Shown: in pieces, positions 9,367 to 17,671 of the stretch
How positions within the stretch are numbered: the stretch's first letter is position 1
How the letters are laid out: every line of letters begins with the position of its first letter
NCBI GenBank assembly: GCA_964484065.1
Contig: CAZAEW010000001.1
Location: 186,001 to 250,000, forward strand
Reading direction: 5' to 3'
Length of the DNA stretch: 64,000 nt
Origin: JAEVLT01 sp964484065
GTDB taxonomy: Bacteria > Bacillota > Bacilli > Bacillales > Cytobacillaceae
Program-made: the position numbers and the translations under genes
Notes under the pieces: generated by a model
Database searches by the model: none
What the model was told of the DNA's origin: nothing
Seen by the model: only the letters and a program-made list of their open reading frames with translations

Positions 9367-9798
9367 TTATATATCAAACCCAATCATGTTTTCAGCAATT
9401 TCCGCAAAAGACTCTTCTGACTGTACAAAGTAGTCTTCCCAAATCTGTTTGCTCCAAATTTCAATTCGATTGGAAACTCCTAAAATTACACATTCTTTTT
9501 CTAATTTTCCGTATTGAAATAGTGGTGCTGGAATGTTGATTCTTCCTTGTTTATCAATTTCACTCTCGGTTGCACCCGAAAAGAAGAATCTTGTGAATGC
9601 ACGGGCATCTTTTTTTGTCAGCGGCAACCCTTTGAGTTTTTCCTCTAGGATTTTCCACTCTGACAATGGGTAACCAAATAAACATTGATCGAGACCACGG
9701 GTAATGATAAACAATTCCCCCAGCTCTTCACGAAACTTAGAGGGGACGATCAAACGGCCTTTATTATCAATGTTGTGATGGTACTCGCCCATAAACAT
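9367..9798 (-). CDS. mraZ: Transcriptional regulator MraZ
   Basis: MraZ is an AbrB-like, ring-forming DNA-binding protein that controls the mra/dcw cluster it heads. The start MFMGEYHHNIDNKGR at 9798 gives 143 residues, the usual length. Two MraZ repeats are visible: NIDNKGRLIVPSKFRE at about 9-25 and EIDKQGRINIP at about 80-92. The region upstream carries five CCAC/GTGG boxes, consistent with autoregulation. Confidence 0.96.
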   Translation of the reverse strand: MFMGEYHHNIDNKGRLIVPSKFREELGELFIITRGLDQCLFGYPLSEWKILEEKLKGLPLTKKDARAFTRFFFSGATESEIDKQGRINIPAPLFQYGKLEKECVILGVSNRIEIWSKQIWEDYFVQSEESFAEIAENMIGFDI

Positions 9799-9800
9799 AC

Positions 9801-9854
9801 CCACTACCCCCACTTTCTAAATAAAATGTACCACATTCCCCCACTTTCCTCCAC
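9801..9854 (-). promoter_or_regulatory. MraZ-box array upstream of mraZ
   Basis: On the minus strand GTGG begins three repeats spaced exactly ten bases apart (9831-9834, 9841-9844, 9851-9854). Two more occur nearer the start codon (9801-9804, 9810-9813). MraZ binds direct repeats of this type with ten-base spacing, so this is the likely operator of the division cluster. Confidence 0.75.
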
Positions 9855-9929
9855 CTATTTTTAAATAATTCTTTGATTGCCACAAAAAATCCTTTTTTTG
9901 AAATTCAAGGTGCTGTTAACAGACAGCAA

Positions 9930-9960
9930 TAAAAAAACTCCACCAATTGGTGAAGTTTTT
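9930..9960 (-). terminator. Terminator of bshC
   Basis: The stem 9933-9944 / 9949-9960 (one mismatch) with an AATT loop is followed on the minus strand by T residues. It starts right at the bshC stop codon and insulates mraZ. Confidence 0.8.
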
Positions 9961-11592
9961 CTATAGTTTGATAACCTTATGGGTTCCATCAAATTCAAAA
10001 GGCAGTTCCATTAGTTCCTTAACAAGATTAAACCCGTGCTGATTTAAATAAGGGAAAATGTTCCACACTCTTTCCTGAGGAAACCCATCAGGTCTCAGAG
10101 CCAGATCAATTCGATTGTATTTATTCAAGGTAATTTCATTTTTTAACTCAACAGAATCGTCCAATTTCCCCTTTAAAAAATCAATTTGGCTCAATAATAT
10201 CCGCTCATTTTTCTTAACGAGCGGAAGGAGGCCCCGGTCCAATTCTGCCGTTTTTTGTTCGATCTTTCGGTACTGTTCCCGGAGAACTTCCTTTGTTGCC
10301 GCAAATAATTCAGCTGCTTCCTGATCTTTTATTGACGCAAGAAATCCCTCTTTCTCATCCTTGGTTCCGCGGGACAACACGTCTGTTAAAGAAAGGTTTA
10401 ATTCGTCAAGAATCGCTTCAACGGAACGATCCAGCAATGTGATATTCAATCTTGGTACAATTGGAGGCATTTTGATATCAAAATGTTCAAAAACAAGCTT
10501 TAATTCTGCCCAATAAGCAATTTCCCCTGGCCCCGCAATAAACGCAATTGTCGGAAAAAGCATTTCCTGTGTCAACGGTCTTGTAACGACATTATTGCAT
10601 AAAAAGCCGGGATTCGAAGCGGCTATCTCCGTTAATTCCTCTTTGGAAAAACGGATTCCATTTTTTCCGACAAAGCAGCCCTGTCGGGAATCAAATTCAA
10701 GCAAAATCCGTTCATTTCTTTTTTGATCATAAAAAAACAGATTAGCCGCAGATTCATTTGCTTCTATGGCATTTGGAAAACCTTGTTCGCGGATTTGCTT
10801 TTGCTGTTTGAGCAGCGCAGCAGTGATTGCTTGATGATGGCTAATTTCCCTATGGAAAATCTCCTTTTCAATTCGACGAAGTTCACGATTACCCGAATCG
10901 ATTACTAGCAGACCAGAATCCTTAAAAAGTTCCATAATTATATTGGCAAAAAAATCTACAAATGTGGCAGATTTTTCAAGAAGTTCTTCGGTAAAGCTCA
11001 GAAGGTTGTTCGTATAGGAAGTTTCGCCAAGCTTTTCAAATATGCCGTAAACCCAAGAAAACGCAGTCTCTTTATCTAACTGAACATCTGAGACCATACG
11101 TTTCTGCAGCATTTTTTCCGGAAAGACCCATTTATCCGCTTTTGCCTCATTTTCGATATATACATGATTTACTTCCTGGTAATCGTGGTCTTCTCCTGCT
11201 ATCCAAAAAACCGGTACCACGGGAACGTTTAATTCCTGTTCCTTTTTTTCTGCTAATTTAATAATGGAAATCACTTTATGCAGCGTATATAAAGGACCTG
11301 TTAAGATTCCTGCCTGCTGGCCGCCAATGACAACAACACTATTATTCTTTTTTAGTTTTTCAATGGAATGTTCAACCGCAGGCGAGGAGGGAAAACGCTC
11401 CATATATTTTTGGATGTGCCCTGCAATTTCGACGCGGGGAAATGATCTATTATTTAATTCCGCTAATCTCTCCAAATCGTCGGATAGCTGATTAAAACGA
11501 TAATGGAAAAAAGGTTGAATTTCTGCCGACTGTTGCAAATAATTCGATGCAAATCGGTTTGTTGCAGGTAAAGAGAGATTAACAATCTCCAT
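9961..11592 (-). CDS. bshC: Bacillithiol biosynthesis cysteine-adding enzyme BshC
   Basis: BshC (YllA) is the putative cysteine ligase that completes bacillithiol from GlcN-malate. The 543-residue product matches the family along its length, including VIGGQQAGILTGPLYTLHK at about 88-106, FWIAGEDHDYQEVNH at about 128-142 and FIAGPGEIAYW near 350. A predicted coiled-coil stretch lies around 410-480. Its position directly before mraZ is the B. subtilis arrangement. bshA and bshB are elsewhere in Bacillus and not expected here. Confidence 0.95.
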   Translation of the reverse strand: MEIVNLSLPATNRFASNYLQQSAEIQPFFHYRFNQLSDDLERLAELNNRSFPRVEIAGHIQKYMERFPSSPAVEHSIEKLKKNNSVVVIGGQQAGILTGPLYTLHKVISIIKLAEKKEQELNVPVVPVFWIAGEDHDYQEVNHVYIENEAKADKWVFPEKMLQKRMVSDVQLDKETAFSWVYGIFEKLGETSYTNNLLSFTEELLEKSATFVDFFANIIMELFKDSGLLVIDSGNRELRRIEKEIFHREISHHQAITAALLKQQKQIREQGFPNAIEANESAANLFFYDQKRNERILLEFDSRQGCFVGKNGIRFSKEELTEIAASNPGFLCNNVVTRPLTQEMLFPTIAFIAGPGEIAYWAELKLVFEHFDIKMPPIVPRLNITLLDRSVEAILDELNLSLTDVLSRGTKDEKEGFLASIKDQEAAELFAATKEVLREQYRKIEQKTAELDRGLLPLVKKNERILLSQIDFLKGKLDDSVELKNEITLNKYNRIDLALRPDGFPQERVWNIFPYLNQHGFNLVKELMELPFEFDGTHKVIKL

Positions 11593-11679
11593 TCAAAGTA
11601 CTTCCTTTCTAAGCCGTAGTATTCTTTACGAGTATAGCATTTACCGCGCAATTTGAAAAAACACTTTGCTTACCCGCGG

Positions 11680-12606
11680 TTAACTGTTTATATTTTCAGA
11701 AAATGCACCCGGCCGTGATGGCTCCAGCTCTTTGCCTTTTACTAAATGATAATAATTTTTTAAGAGCGGAGCCTTTATTCCTTGTTTTTTAGCTTCCTCA
11801 AGCAAAAAACCAACAATCGCATCTACTTCGGTATTTCTTCCCGACTCAATATCCTTCAGCATCGAAGAACGATTCGTTTCCGTTTTTAGGCAGACCGCAG
11901 CAACTTTTTGAAAATAAACATCAGGTTCATGCAAATTCAAGACCATCGAAATTTCCGAAAATAATTCTTCTGCACATCTTTTAAAAAACTTATTTTTGAT
12001 CAGCATTCCATTAGGCACACCAAGTACCGCTGTTAATGGATTGATTACAGCGTTAATAATTAGTTTTTGGAGAAGCATATCATAATAATTATCGTTTAAT
12101 TTAACCGGCATGCTTGCGGGCAATGAAGAAGCAAACCGGGTTAAACTTTCATCGCTTCCGGAAAATACCGCCAGGTTTGTCACTCCTTCACCATTATGTC
12201 TTACCGTATGAGCATTTTCCTTTAAGGCTCCTAGTTCAACTGAGCCGACAAAAATATTGTTTTTATTGATCTGAGACAGAAATTTTAAATGGCCCATTCC
12301 GTTTTGCAAAAATAAGAGATTCAACTTCCTGCCATCCACTTCGCTTAGTTGGTTGATAATGGGTTCCAATTGATATTGTTTAACAGTAACGATTGTTAAG
12401 TCTTCTGTTGCATTCCATAAATCCACAGGGGCTGCTGTCACGCTGAAAGTGTACATCCGGTCACTCTTTTTGACGGAAATCCCGGTATTGTTGATTTCTT
12501 CCGCCTGTTCTGTTGATCTTGTGAATAAAGTCACTTCATAGCGTTCACTCAAATAGGCAGCATAAAGTAAACCGATTGAGCCGCCGCCGATTATTCCTAG
12601 TTTCAT
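11680..12606 (-). CDS. panE: 2-dehydropantoate 2-reductase family protein (YlbQ)
   Basis: Ketopantoate reductase converts 2-dehydropantoate to pantoate with NADPH in pantothenate synthesis. The N-terminal Rossmann fold is clear (MKLGIIGGGSIGLLYAAYL, glycine motif at about 7-12), and NAVINPLTAVLG near 180 belongs to the C-terminal helical domain. The start at 12606 follows AGAGGG and matches the family N-terminus. ylbQ lies between ylbP and bshC in B. subtilis too. Activity is inferred from family only; paralogues occur in bacilli. Confidence 0.87.
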   Translation of the reverse strand: MKLGIIGGGSIGLLYAAYLSERYEVTLFTRSTEQAEEINNTGISVKKSDRMYTFSVTAAPVDLWNATEDLTIVTVKQYQLEPIINQLSEVDGRKLNLLFLQNGMGHLKFLSQINKNNIFVGSVELGALKENAHTVRHNGEGVTNLAVFSGSDESLTRFASSLPASMPVKLNDNYYDMLLQKLIINAVINPLTAVLGVPNGMLIKNKFFKRCAEELFSEISMVLNLHEPDVYFQKVAAVCLKTETNRSSMLKDIESGRNTEVDAIVGFLLEEAKKQGIKAPLLKNYYHLVKGKELEPSRPGAFSENINS

Positions 12607-12976
12607 TGAAAATCCCTCTTTTATCAAAACGATTTGTTTTTAGGTTCATTACAACATGATTATAAGTGGCACCCCCAAAAAATCATACCATTATTAGGGA
12701 TCATTATCTTTTTTTATCCATCTTTTTACTGCATTGAAAGTATTTTTAGACTTTTCGGACTTTTTTCTTTCATTTTCCCATATTCCATTGGTATAATGTT
12801 ATAAATCACAATTTTGGAAACGCTTTCTAATTCCTTAACAAAGGGAGATTGGCTCTTTTATTATATAATCGAAAAAATTCCTTTTGAATATAGATTATAT
12901 TAATAATATTCCATCGTTTCATTTGTTTTTTAAATCTTTTACTATAACTATTTCAACTTTCAAAGGAGGTATTTCC
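12607..12976. other. Divergent promoter region between panE and ylbP
   Basis: This 370-base AT-rich stretch holds no gene. An extended -10 sequence, TGGTATAAT (12789-12797), faces ylbP, and a cre-like palindrome follows it. The SD AAAGGAGG at 12962-12969 decides the ylbP start. Confidence 0.5.
12815..12828 (+). promoter_or_regulatory. Candidate catabolite-responsive element upstream of ylbP
   Basis: TGGAAACGCTTTCT matches 12 of 14 positions of the CcpA site consensus TGWAANCGNTNWCA, including the central CG. It lies about 18 bases after the extended -10 box, a position where CcpA would block transcription. Confidence 0.4.
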
Positions 12977-13456
12977 TTGACACCAAAAGTAGAAAAGCTA
13001 AAAGTAAATTTTAAAACCCTTGAAGAATTTAAACAATTTAAAGAGTATGGAATTCAAGAATTATCGATGAACGAAGACTTGGAAGCTAATATTATTGAAG
13101 ATAACAGCGAATCTCCTTTCTACGGGATTTACTATGGCGGCAAATTAGTTGCCCGCATGAGTTTATATCAGATCCACGAAAAATTTGATCGTTATTTTTA
13201 TCCGCCGCAAAACTATTTAGAATTATGGAAGCTGGAAGTACTTCCGGATTATCAAGGAAAAGGATTTGGCAGAGAATTAGTTGGGGTTGCCAAAGGATTT
13301 GGCCTGCCAATCAAAACAAATCCAAGAGTTAAATCAAGTGGATTTTGGGAAAAAATGGGGTTCATTAGCGTGGATTATGATACAGAGCGGGACCGGGGTG
13401 AAAATCCTCTCGTTTGGTATCCTAAAGGGGTAATAGCGCAGGAAATTTCCCAATAA
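12977..13456 (+). CDS. ylbP: GNAT family N-acetyltransferase YlbP
   Basis: A small acetyltransferase of the GNAT fold; the substrate is unknown. The 159-residue product has the acetyl-CoA pyrophosphate loop motif in LEVLPDYQGKGFGRELV (about 88-104), the YGIYYGGKLVARMSLY strands before it, and the C-terminal FWEKMGF. The TTG start at 12977 follows a perfect SD (AAAGGAGG, eight-base spacing) and matches the family N-terminus. A longer upstream reading is not supported. It converges on rsfA with a shared terminator. Confidence 0.9.
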   Translation: MTPKVEKLKVNFKTLEEFKQFKEYGIQELSMNEDLEANIIEDNSESPFYGIYYGGKLVARMSLYQIHEKFDRYFYPPQNYLELWKLEVLPDYQGKGFGRELVGVAKGFGLPIKTNPRVKSSGFWEKMGFISVDYDTERDRGENPLVWYPKGVIAQEISQ

Positions 13457-13491
13457 AAAGAAAAGCGGGTATGACGCCCGCTTTTCTTTTT
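13455..13491. terminator. Bidirectional terminator between ylbP and rsfA
   Basis: A perfect 15-base-pair stem (13455-13469 / 13477-13491) has T-rich sequence on both sides. It overlaps both stop codons, so it serves both convergent genes. Confidence 0.9.
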
Positions 13492-14107
13492 ATTCCACTC
13501 TTTCAAGATTCCCGTTTTTGTCCATTTGATATTTTGCTTTTGGCTCACGCTCTCCATCCTGCAAAACAACCATTTTTCTGGCTCGTTCCATGATTTCTAA
13601 TAACGATCGATAATCCTCTTCGATCGCTTTTAAATTTTTTTCAAGTCTTTCATTTTCTGCTGCCAAATAATACGTTTTCTTTTCTAATTCCTTAATCTTG
13701 CCAAAAGATTTTTCCTTGTCCTCTTGAACACTTGAGGAAAGCTCTGCCTTTTTATAGAGGACATGCAAAAAATGAATAACAGCCTGAAAGGTAATCTCTC
13801 CTTTCAATTGCTCTTTTTGCTCAATATCGGTGCTGTCCGATCTATTAGACTCATCCCGGTTTGGAAGAGCAGACTGCTTTTTTAATTCCTTCCGCTGCTT
13901 TTTAGCAAGCTCTATTCCCGTCTTATATTGTTTTCGCACCGTTGAATTCCAGCGAAAGCCGCAGGCTGCGGCTGTACGGGTCAGGCGCCTTCCTACTTCT
14001 TCAAATGCCTGTAACTGAGTGCCCCCTTCTCGAATATAGCGAAGGACTACCTCAGCTAGCAACAAGTCCTCGTCCTGGGACCATGCGTCTTGGCGTGTAA
14101 GTGACAT
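13490..14107 (-). CDS. rsfA: Prespore-specific regulator RsfA
   Basis: RsfA is a Myb/SANT-like DNA-binding protein made in the forespore under sigma F, where it tunes sigma F-dependent genes. The 205-residue product starts with a strongly conserved domain (about 3-65: RQDAWSQDEDLLLAEVVLR, AAACGFRWNS). A Lys/Arg-rich linker follows, then a long coiled coil (about 115-180) and a charged tail. ATG at 14107 follows AGGGGGG. It is the ylbO position of B. subtilis. Confidence 0.93.
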   Translation of the reverse strand: MSLTRQDAWSQDEDLLLAEVVLRYIREGGTQLQAFEEVGRRLTRTAAACGFRWNSTVRKQYKTGIELAKKQRKELKKQSALPNRDESNRSDSTDIEQKEQLKGEITFQAVIHFLHVLYKKAELSSSVQEDKEKSFGKIKELEKKTYYLAAENERLEKNLKAIEEDYRSLLEIMERARKMVVLQDGEREPKAKYQMDKNGNLERVE

Positions 14108-14201
14108 CAGAAAATCCCCCCTAGTGGCTTTTATTTATACATATGCCTCTACTAGAAAAGATAGACTGATCTTACTGATTACGTTTTCATCTTTCTCTAA
14201 A

Positions 14202-14963
14202 TCAGCTCTTAGAAAGAAAACCATTAACATAGGAATGATGTGCATCGCTTTCCCATAGGACTGAGCACGTCTTTACCTCTTTCTCCATTCTCTCACGAAG
14301 TCTGGTTTCTTCCCATTTTCGAACCAAAATGGTCTTATAGGCCTCAAGCACCCCTGAATCGATCGTTAACAATTTATCAAGAAAATCCTCAAATGCATCT
14401 TTTGCTGAAGTATGATCATAAAGTTCATCTATGAAACCCGCTTCTTTTAAGCTTTCAATAGGCATTAGTTCCGCTTCCATAAGGATTTTCATCGCTTTAG
14501 AAGGTGCCAATTTTTCCGTTAAAATAGTACCCCCGCCCCAGCCCGTCGTAATCGCTTGTTTTCCTTGGACAAAACCCGCTTTTACACCGGTCCTGGCAAT
14601 TCGAAAATCACAGGCAGTCAAGACTTCACAGCCGCCGCCAACAGCATGGCCATTGATTACTCCGACAGTCGGTTTTGGCAAGGTCAGCAAAGAGTAAAGG
14701 ATAGCAGACATTTTCGATAACATTTCGTAGGCTTCTTCCTGTGTATTAAGAGCGTGAAAAACGGACAGATCCCCTCCTGAACAAAACGCTCTCTCACCGC
14801 TTCCGGTAATCACTAATGCTTTTACATCCGGAGCACTTGCCTGCTGAATCGCCTCAGACAATCCCTGCATGACCTCGTAATTAATGGCATTCCTTTTTTC
14901 AGGTCTTGTAATCGTAAATAATAAATAACCCCTGTCATTTTTTTCAATCGTATACGCTTTCAC
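14202..14963 (-). CDS. Enoyl-CoA hydratase/isomerase (crotonase) family protein
   Basis: A 253-residue crotonase-fold protein acting on an acyl-CoA. Oxyanion-hole motifs are present: FCSGGDLSVF (about 60-69) and VGGGCEVLTACDFRIA (about 106-121), which retains the first catalytic Glu. At the position of the second hydratase Glu (the PEI motif) there is instead FVQGKQAITTGWGGGT, with Lys. From memory this resembles the ethylmalonyl-CoA decarboxylase branch (ECHDC1 type: FVHKE followed by SWGG) more than true hydratases. The start is GTG after AGGGGAG. It sits alone between rsfA and rpmF, a place where B. subtilis has no such gene. Confidence 0.85.
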   Translation of the reverse strand: MKAYTIEKNDRGYLLFTITRPEKRNAINYEVMQGLSEAIQQASAPDVKALVITGSGERAFCSGGDLSVFHALNTQEEAYEMLSKMSAILYSLLTLPKPTVGVINGHAVGGGCEVLTACDFRIARTGVKAGFVQGKQAITTGWGGGTILTEKLAPSKAMKILMEAELMPIESLKEAGFIDELYDHTSAKDAFEDFLDKLLTIDSGVLEAYKTILVRKWEETRLRERMEKEVKTCSVLWESDAHHSYVNGFLSKS

Positions 14964-15066
14964 TTTATTCTCCCCTTTATTCCATAACAGACATATATTG
15001 ATGAAATGACTAAATAAGACAAAAGCACAAGGGCATCAGCCTCTTGTGCTTTGTATCCAGATGAAA

Positions 15067-15240
15067 TTAGTCGTTTACTACTTCTTTACCTTTGTATGTT
15101 CCGCAAGCTTTACATACCCGGTGAGAAAGTTTCATTTCACCACAGTTTGGGCATTCTACCATACCAGGAACGTTTAATTTAAAATGTGTACGACGTTTTC
15201 TTTTCGCAGTTTTAGAAGTTCTTCTAAAAGGTACAGCCAT
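15067..15240 (-). CDS. rpmF: 50S ribosomal protein L32
   Basis: Ribosomal protein L32, 57 residues, a small basic protein of the large subunit. It begins MAVPFRRTSKT and carries a zinc ribbon, CPNC (about 30-33) and CKAC (about 43-46), so it is the zinc-binding (C+) form. The ATG at 15240 with AGGAGGTG before it is preferred to an in-frame start nine bases upstream. It lies downstream of ylbN, the common DUF177-rpmF pairing. Confidence 0.98.
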   Translation of the reverse strand: MAVPFRRTSKTAKRKRRTHFKLNVPGMVECPNCGEMKLSHRVCKACGTYKGKEVVND

Positions 15241-15322
15241 ATCAAACACCTCCTTAAGAATATTAAGAAAGAGATGAAGTCCAAGGGATTTGGTTCTTCA
15301 CTTTGCTTCTTTGTTTTACCGA

Positions 15323-15850
15323 CTATGAATCGGAAGAAGAATTTTTTTCATCAAAAAACTTTGCAAGTCCCGCGAGCCGTGGGTCAATTTTGTTTGATTT
15401 GTCTTCTTCATGAATAACTTCCCAATCCTTTCCGGATTGCGGAGCAGCATCATCACGATTGACATCCTCACAAAAAACCTGCATCGGGACCTCAAGTAAA
15501 AGGATTTCTCTAATTAGAGGCATTAAATCAATGACATCGCCCTTTACTTGATACGCTTCCTCTTCAACCTCATAATCTGAGACTTGCAAGAGAAATGTTT
15601 CGGTTGTTTCGACATTAATTGGAAGTTTAACATCCACTAAAGTACGAGAACAAGGAAGAATTAAATGACCTTCAATTTTCAAATGGAACGTCACTTTTGT
15701 GGAACCAATATCAGCCCGTCCTGTTATATGCATAGGAGATACATCACGGATCGTTGGATCATCTTGTTTGATTTCATCAACCCGGATGGTTTCATCAATT
15801 GGAAAATCCTTGTTTCGATATTTTTGTAATTGGTTTAATGTCCATTTCAC
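15323..15850 (-). CDS. ylbN: YceD/DUF177 family protein YlbN
   Basis: A member of the YceD (DUF177) family, linked in other organisms to 23S rRNA accumulation or large-subunit assembly. The 175-residue product has the conserved core VTFHLKIEGHLILPCSRTL (about 53-71) and a C-terminal DPRLAGLAKFF. I choose GTG at 15850 (VKWTLNQL) because GAGGTG is seven bases upstream and family members start MKW; an ATG nine bases earlier is possible. Co-oriented with rpmF, so probably one transcript. Confidence 0.9.
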   Translation of the reverse strand: MKWTLNQLQKYRNKDFPIDETIRVDEIKQDDPTIRDVSPMHITGRADIGSTKVTFHLKIEGHLILPCSRTLVDVKLPINVETTETFLLQVSDYEVEEEAYQVKGDVIDLMPLIREILLLEVPMQVFCEDVNRDDAAPQSGKDWEVIHEEDKSNKIDPRLAGLAKFFDEKNSSSDS

Positions 15851-15859
15851 ATGAATCAC

Positions 15860-16098
15860 CTCAAGGCAACAAAAGTAATTATAGCCTCCGAAAATATATT
15901 TGTCAATGTATTTTCTTTACACCACCGGACGTGATAGATTTATGTTTCTCGATATTTTCACCTTACTAGCATATCCATTAACACCAATGCCAATCCTTTA
16001 TCTCCCATTTTAGTGAGCGCCTATTTGTCACATAGATAAGCTCTTTTCCTGCCCAAATAACATAATCTAAAGAAAAAATAGAAAAGAAGGTGATGAAA
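15860..16098. other. Intergenic region with a candidate sigma K -10 element
   Basis: There is no gene here. CATAATCTA at 16061-16069 fits the sigma K -10 consensus CATANNNTA and lies about 30 bases before the small His-rich gene, with GAAGG just before its start. A clear -35 was not found. Confidence 0.35.
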
Positions 16099-16296
16099 AT
16101 GTCCTATGCATTACCGTTTGGAGCTGTTGGAGGATTTCCGGGACAGTTTGGAGGAATGCCTTATCATCATGGCGGATTTTATGGAGGATACCATGATTGG
16201 CACCATGGCTACCCATATATGTACCACCACCATCCGTATGGCTTCCCTTACCCATACCACCACCATCATTATCCATATGGCGGATATCCCTACTAA
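16099..16296 (+). CDS. Small His/Tyr/Gly/Pro-rich protein, possible spore-coat protein
   Basis: A 65-residue protein dominated by His, Tyr, Gly and Pro, with runs such as YHHGGFYGGYHDWHHGY and PYHHHHYPYGGYPY and no Cys or Lys. I do not recognise a named family. Low complexity, Tyr/Gly/His richness and a sigma K-like -10 box suggest a late spore-coat or exosporium protein, possibly one cross-linked through tyrosines or binding metal; this is inference. The ATG at 16099 is eight bases after AAGAAGG; an ATG at 16093 is possible. Two other open frames overlap here but lack ribosome binding sites. It has its own terminator. Confidence 0.7.
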   Translation: MSYALPFGAVGGFPGQFGGMPYHHGGFYGGYHDWHHGYPYMYHHHPYGFPYPYHHHHYPYGGYPY

Positions 16297-16318
16297 AAAC
16301 TAATGGTAAAAAAATCAA

Positions 16319-16352
16319 AGAGGCTTGGCCAATTCTTAGGCCAGCCTTTTAT
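16319..16352 (+). terminator. Terminator after the His-rich gene
   Basis: AGGCTTGGCC (16321-16330) pairs with GGCCAGCCT (16339-16347) with one bulged T, followed by TTTATATATA. It is moderately strong. Confidence 0.7.
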
Positions 16353-16422
16353 ATATACTTAAAAATTTTGCTATAATGACAAATACATACTGTACAGAAT
16401 AATGGGCAAAGGAGGAGATGCT

Positions 16423-17637
16423 GTGAAAGCAATCGGCTTAGTTGTCGAATATAACCCGTTTCATAACGGCCATGCCTACCACTTAGAGGCTGCCAGAGAA
16501 AAAGCAAAAGCCGATGTGGTGATTGCTGTCATGAGCGGGAACTTTTTGCAAAGAGGCGAACCTGCACTCGTCTCTAAATGGTACCGGGCAAAAATGGCTT
16601 TACTCGGAGGAGCTGATCTTGTTTTTGAGCTTCCCTACCAGTTTGCAGTCCAAAAAGCAGAAACATTTGCCAGTGGGGCAGTCAGCATATTAGATGCTGC
16701 TGGCTGTGAATCGTTATGCTTTGGAAGTGAAAATGGCAATATCCATTTATTCTTAAAAACATTCGAATTTATGGAAAAGTACAATCATGAATACAATGAA
16801 AGCGTTAAAAAGTTTATGCAAACTGGAGTCAGCTATCCAAAAGCACAAAGTTTAGCTTTTGAACAAATCAATTCATCTGAACAGCTTATTGATTTGTCAA
16901 AACCCAATAATATTCTTGGGTTTCAATATTTAAAAGCGATCATTTCACAGCAAAGTCAAATGAAAGCATTGACCATTACAAGAAAAAATGCCGATTATCA
17001 TGATGAACATTTTTCTTCTGAACAAATTGCAAGTGCAACCAGCATTAGGAAAGCATTATTTTCTTCGCAAAATGGATATCGTTCGATTGAGGCCTTTGTC
17101 CCTCCGTACACGAGAGAATTGCTATCAGAGTACCACGGCGATTTTAAGATTTTTCATCGCTGGGAGAATTACTATCCATACCTGCAATTTCGACTTCTTC
17201 ACAGCGAGCCTGCCGAGCTTCGGGAAATTTATGAAGTCGAGGAAGGAATCGAAAACAGACTCATAACGGCGGCTTTAGAGGCTGATAGCTTTCAAGAATT
17301 CATGGAAAAAGTTAAAACGAAACGATATACATGGACACGACTTCAAAGAATCTGTCTCCATATCCTAACTAACTCAAAAAAAATGCAAATGTCCAGTAAC
17401 CGGATGCCCGGTTATTTGCGATTGCTGGGAATGACGGAAAACGGGAAACAATACTTAAATAAAATGAAACCGCATTTCAGCCTGCCCATCGTTTCCAAAC
17501 TCTCAGCATTTGCACACGAAGATCTTTCCTTAGACATAAAAGCAGCCCGTGTCTACGCCTGTGCCCTTCATGGTGACTTAAGAAAGAAAAGCTTTCAAAT
17601 GGAATACAAACAGCCCCCTGTTTATGTAAAGGCATAA
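16423..17637 (+). CDS. tmcAL: tRNA(Met) cytidine acetate ligase TmcAL
   Basis: TmcAL (YlbM) makes N4-acetylcytidine at the wobble position of elongator tRNA-Met from acetate and ATP. The 404-residue product opens with the nucleotidyltransferase signature GLVVEYNPFHNGHAYHL (about 4-20, HNGH being the HIGH-type motif). MSGNFLQRGEPALVSKW follows near 45, and SATSIRKAL near 205. The start GTG at 16423 lies after AAAGGAGG; an ATG 21 bases upstream overlaps that ribosome binding site and is rejected. B. subtilis has it in the same place, but oriented away from its neighbours as here. Confidence 0.95.
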   Translation: MKAIGLVVEYNPFHNGHAYHLEAAREKAKADVVIAVMSGNFLQRGEPALVSKWYRAKMALLGGADLVFELPYQFAVQKAETFASGAVSILDAAGCESLCFGSENGNIHLFLKTFEFMEKYNHEYNESVKKFMQTGVSYPKAQSLAFEQINSSEQLIDLSKPNNILGFQYLKAIISQQSQMKALTITRKNADYHDEHFSSEQIASATSIRKALFSSQNGYRSIEAFVPPYTRELLSEYHGDFKIFHRWENYYPYLQFRLLHSEPAELREIYEVEEGIENRLITAALEADSFQEFMEKVKTKRYTWTRLQRICLHILTNSKKMQMSSNRMPGYLRLLGMTENGKQYLNKMKPHFSLPIVSKLSAFAHEDLSLDIKAARVYACALHGDLRKKSFQMEYKQPPVYVKA

Positions 17638-17655
17638 CAGGCGGCTGTTTTTTTG
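17610..17655 (+). terminator. Terminator overlapping the tmcAL stop codon
   Basis: ACAGCCCCCTGTT (17610-17622) pairs with 17636-17648 (one mismatch), followed by seven T residues. The 5' arm is inside the coding sequence. Confidence 0.85.
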
Positions 17656-17671
17656 CTTTATCATCAATCCC

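Noticed and set aside
16067..16318. Alternative frames on both strands over the His-rich gene
   Set aside because: They lack SD sequences. Their composition is the shadow of the repetitive CAC/TAT/GGA codons of the plus-strand frame starting at 16099.
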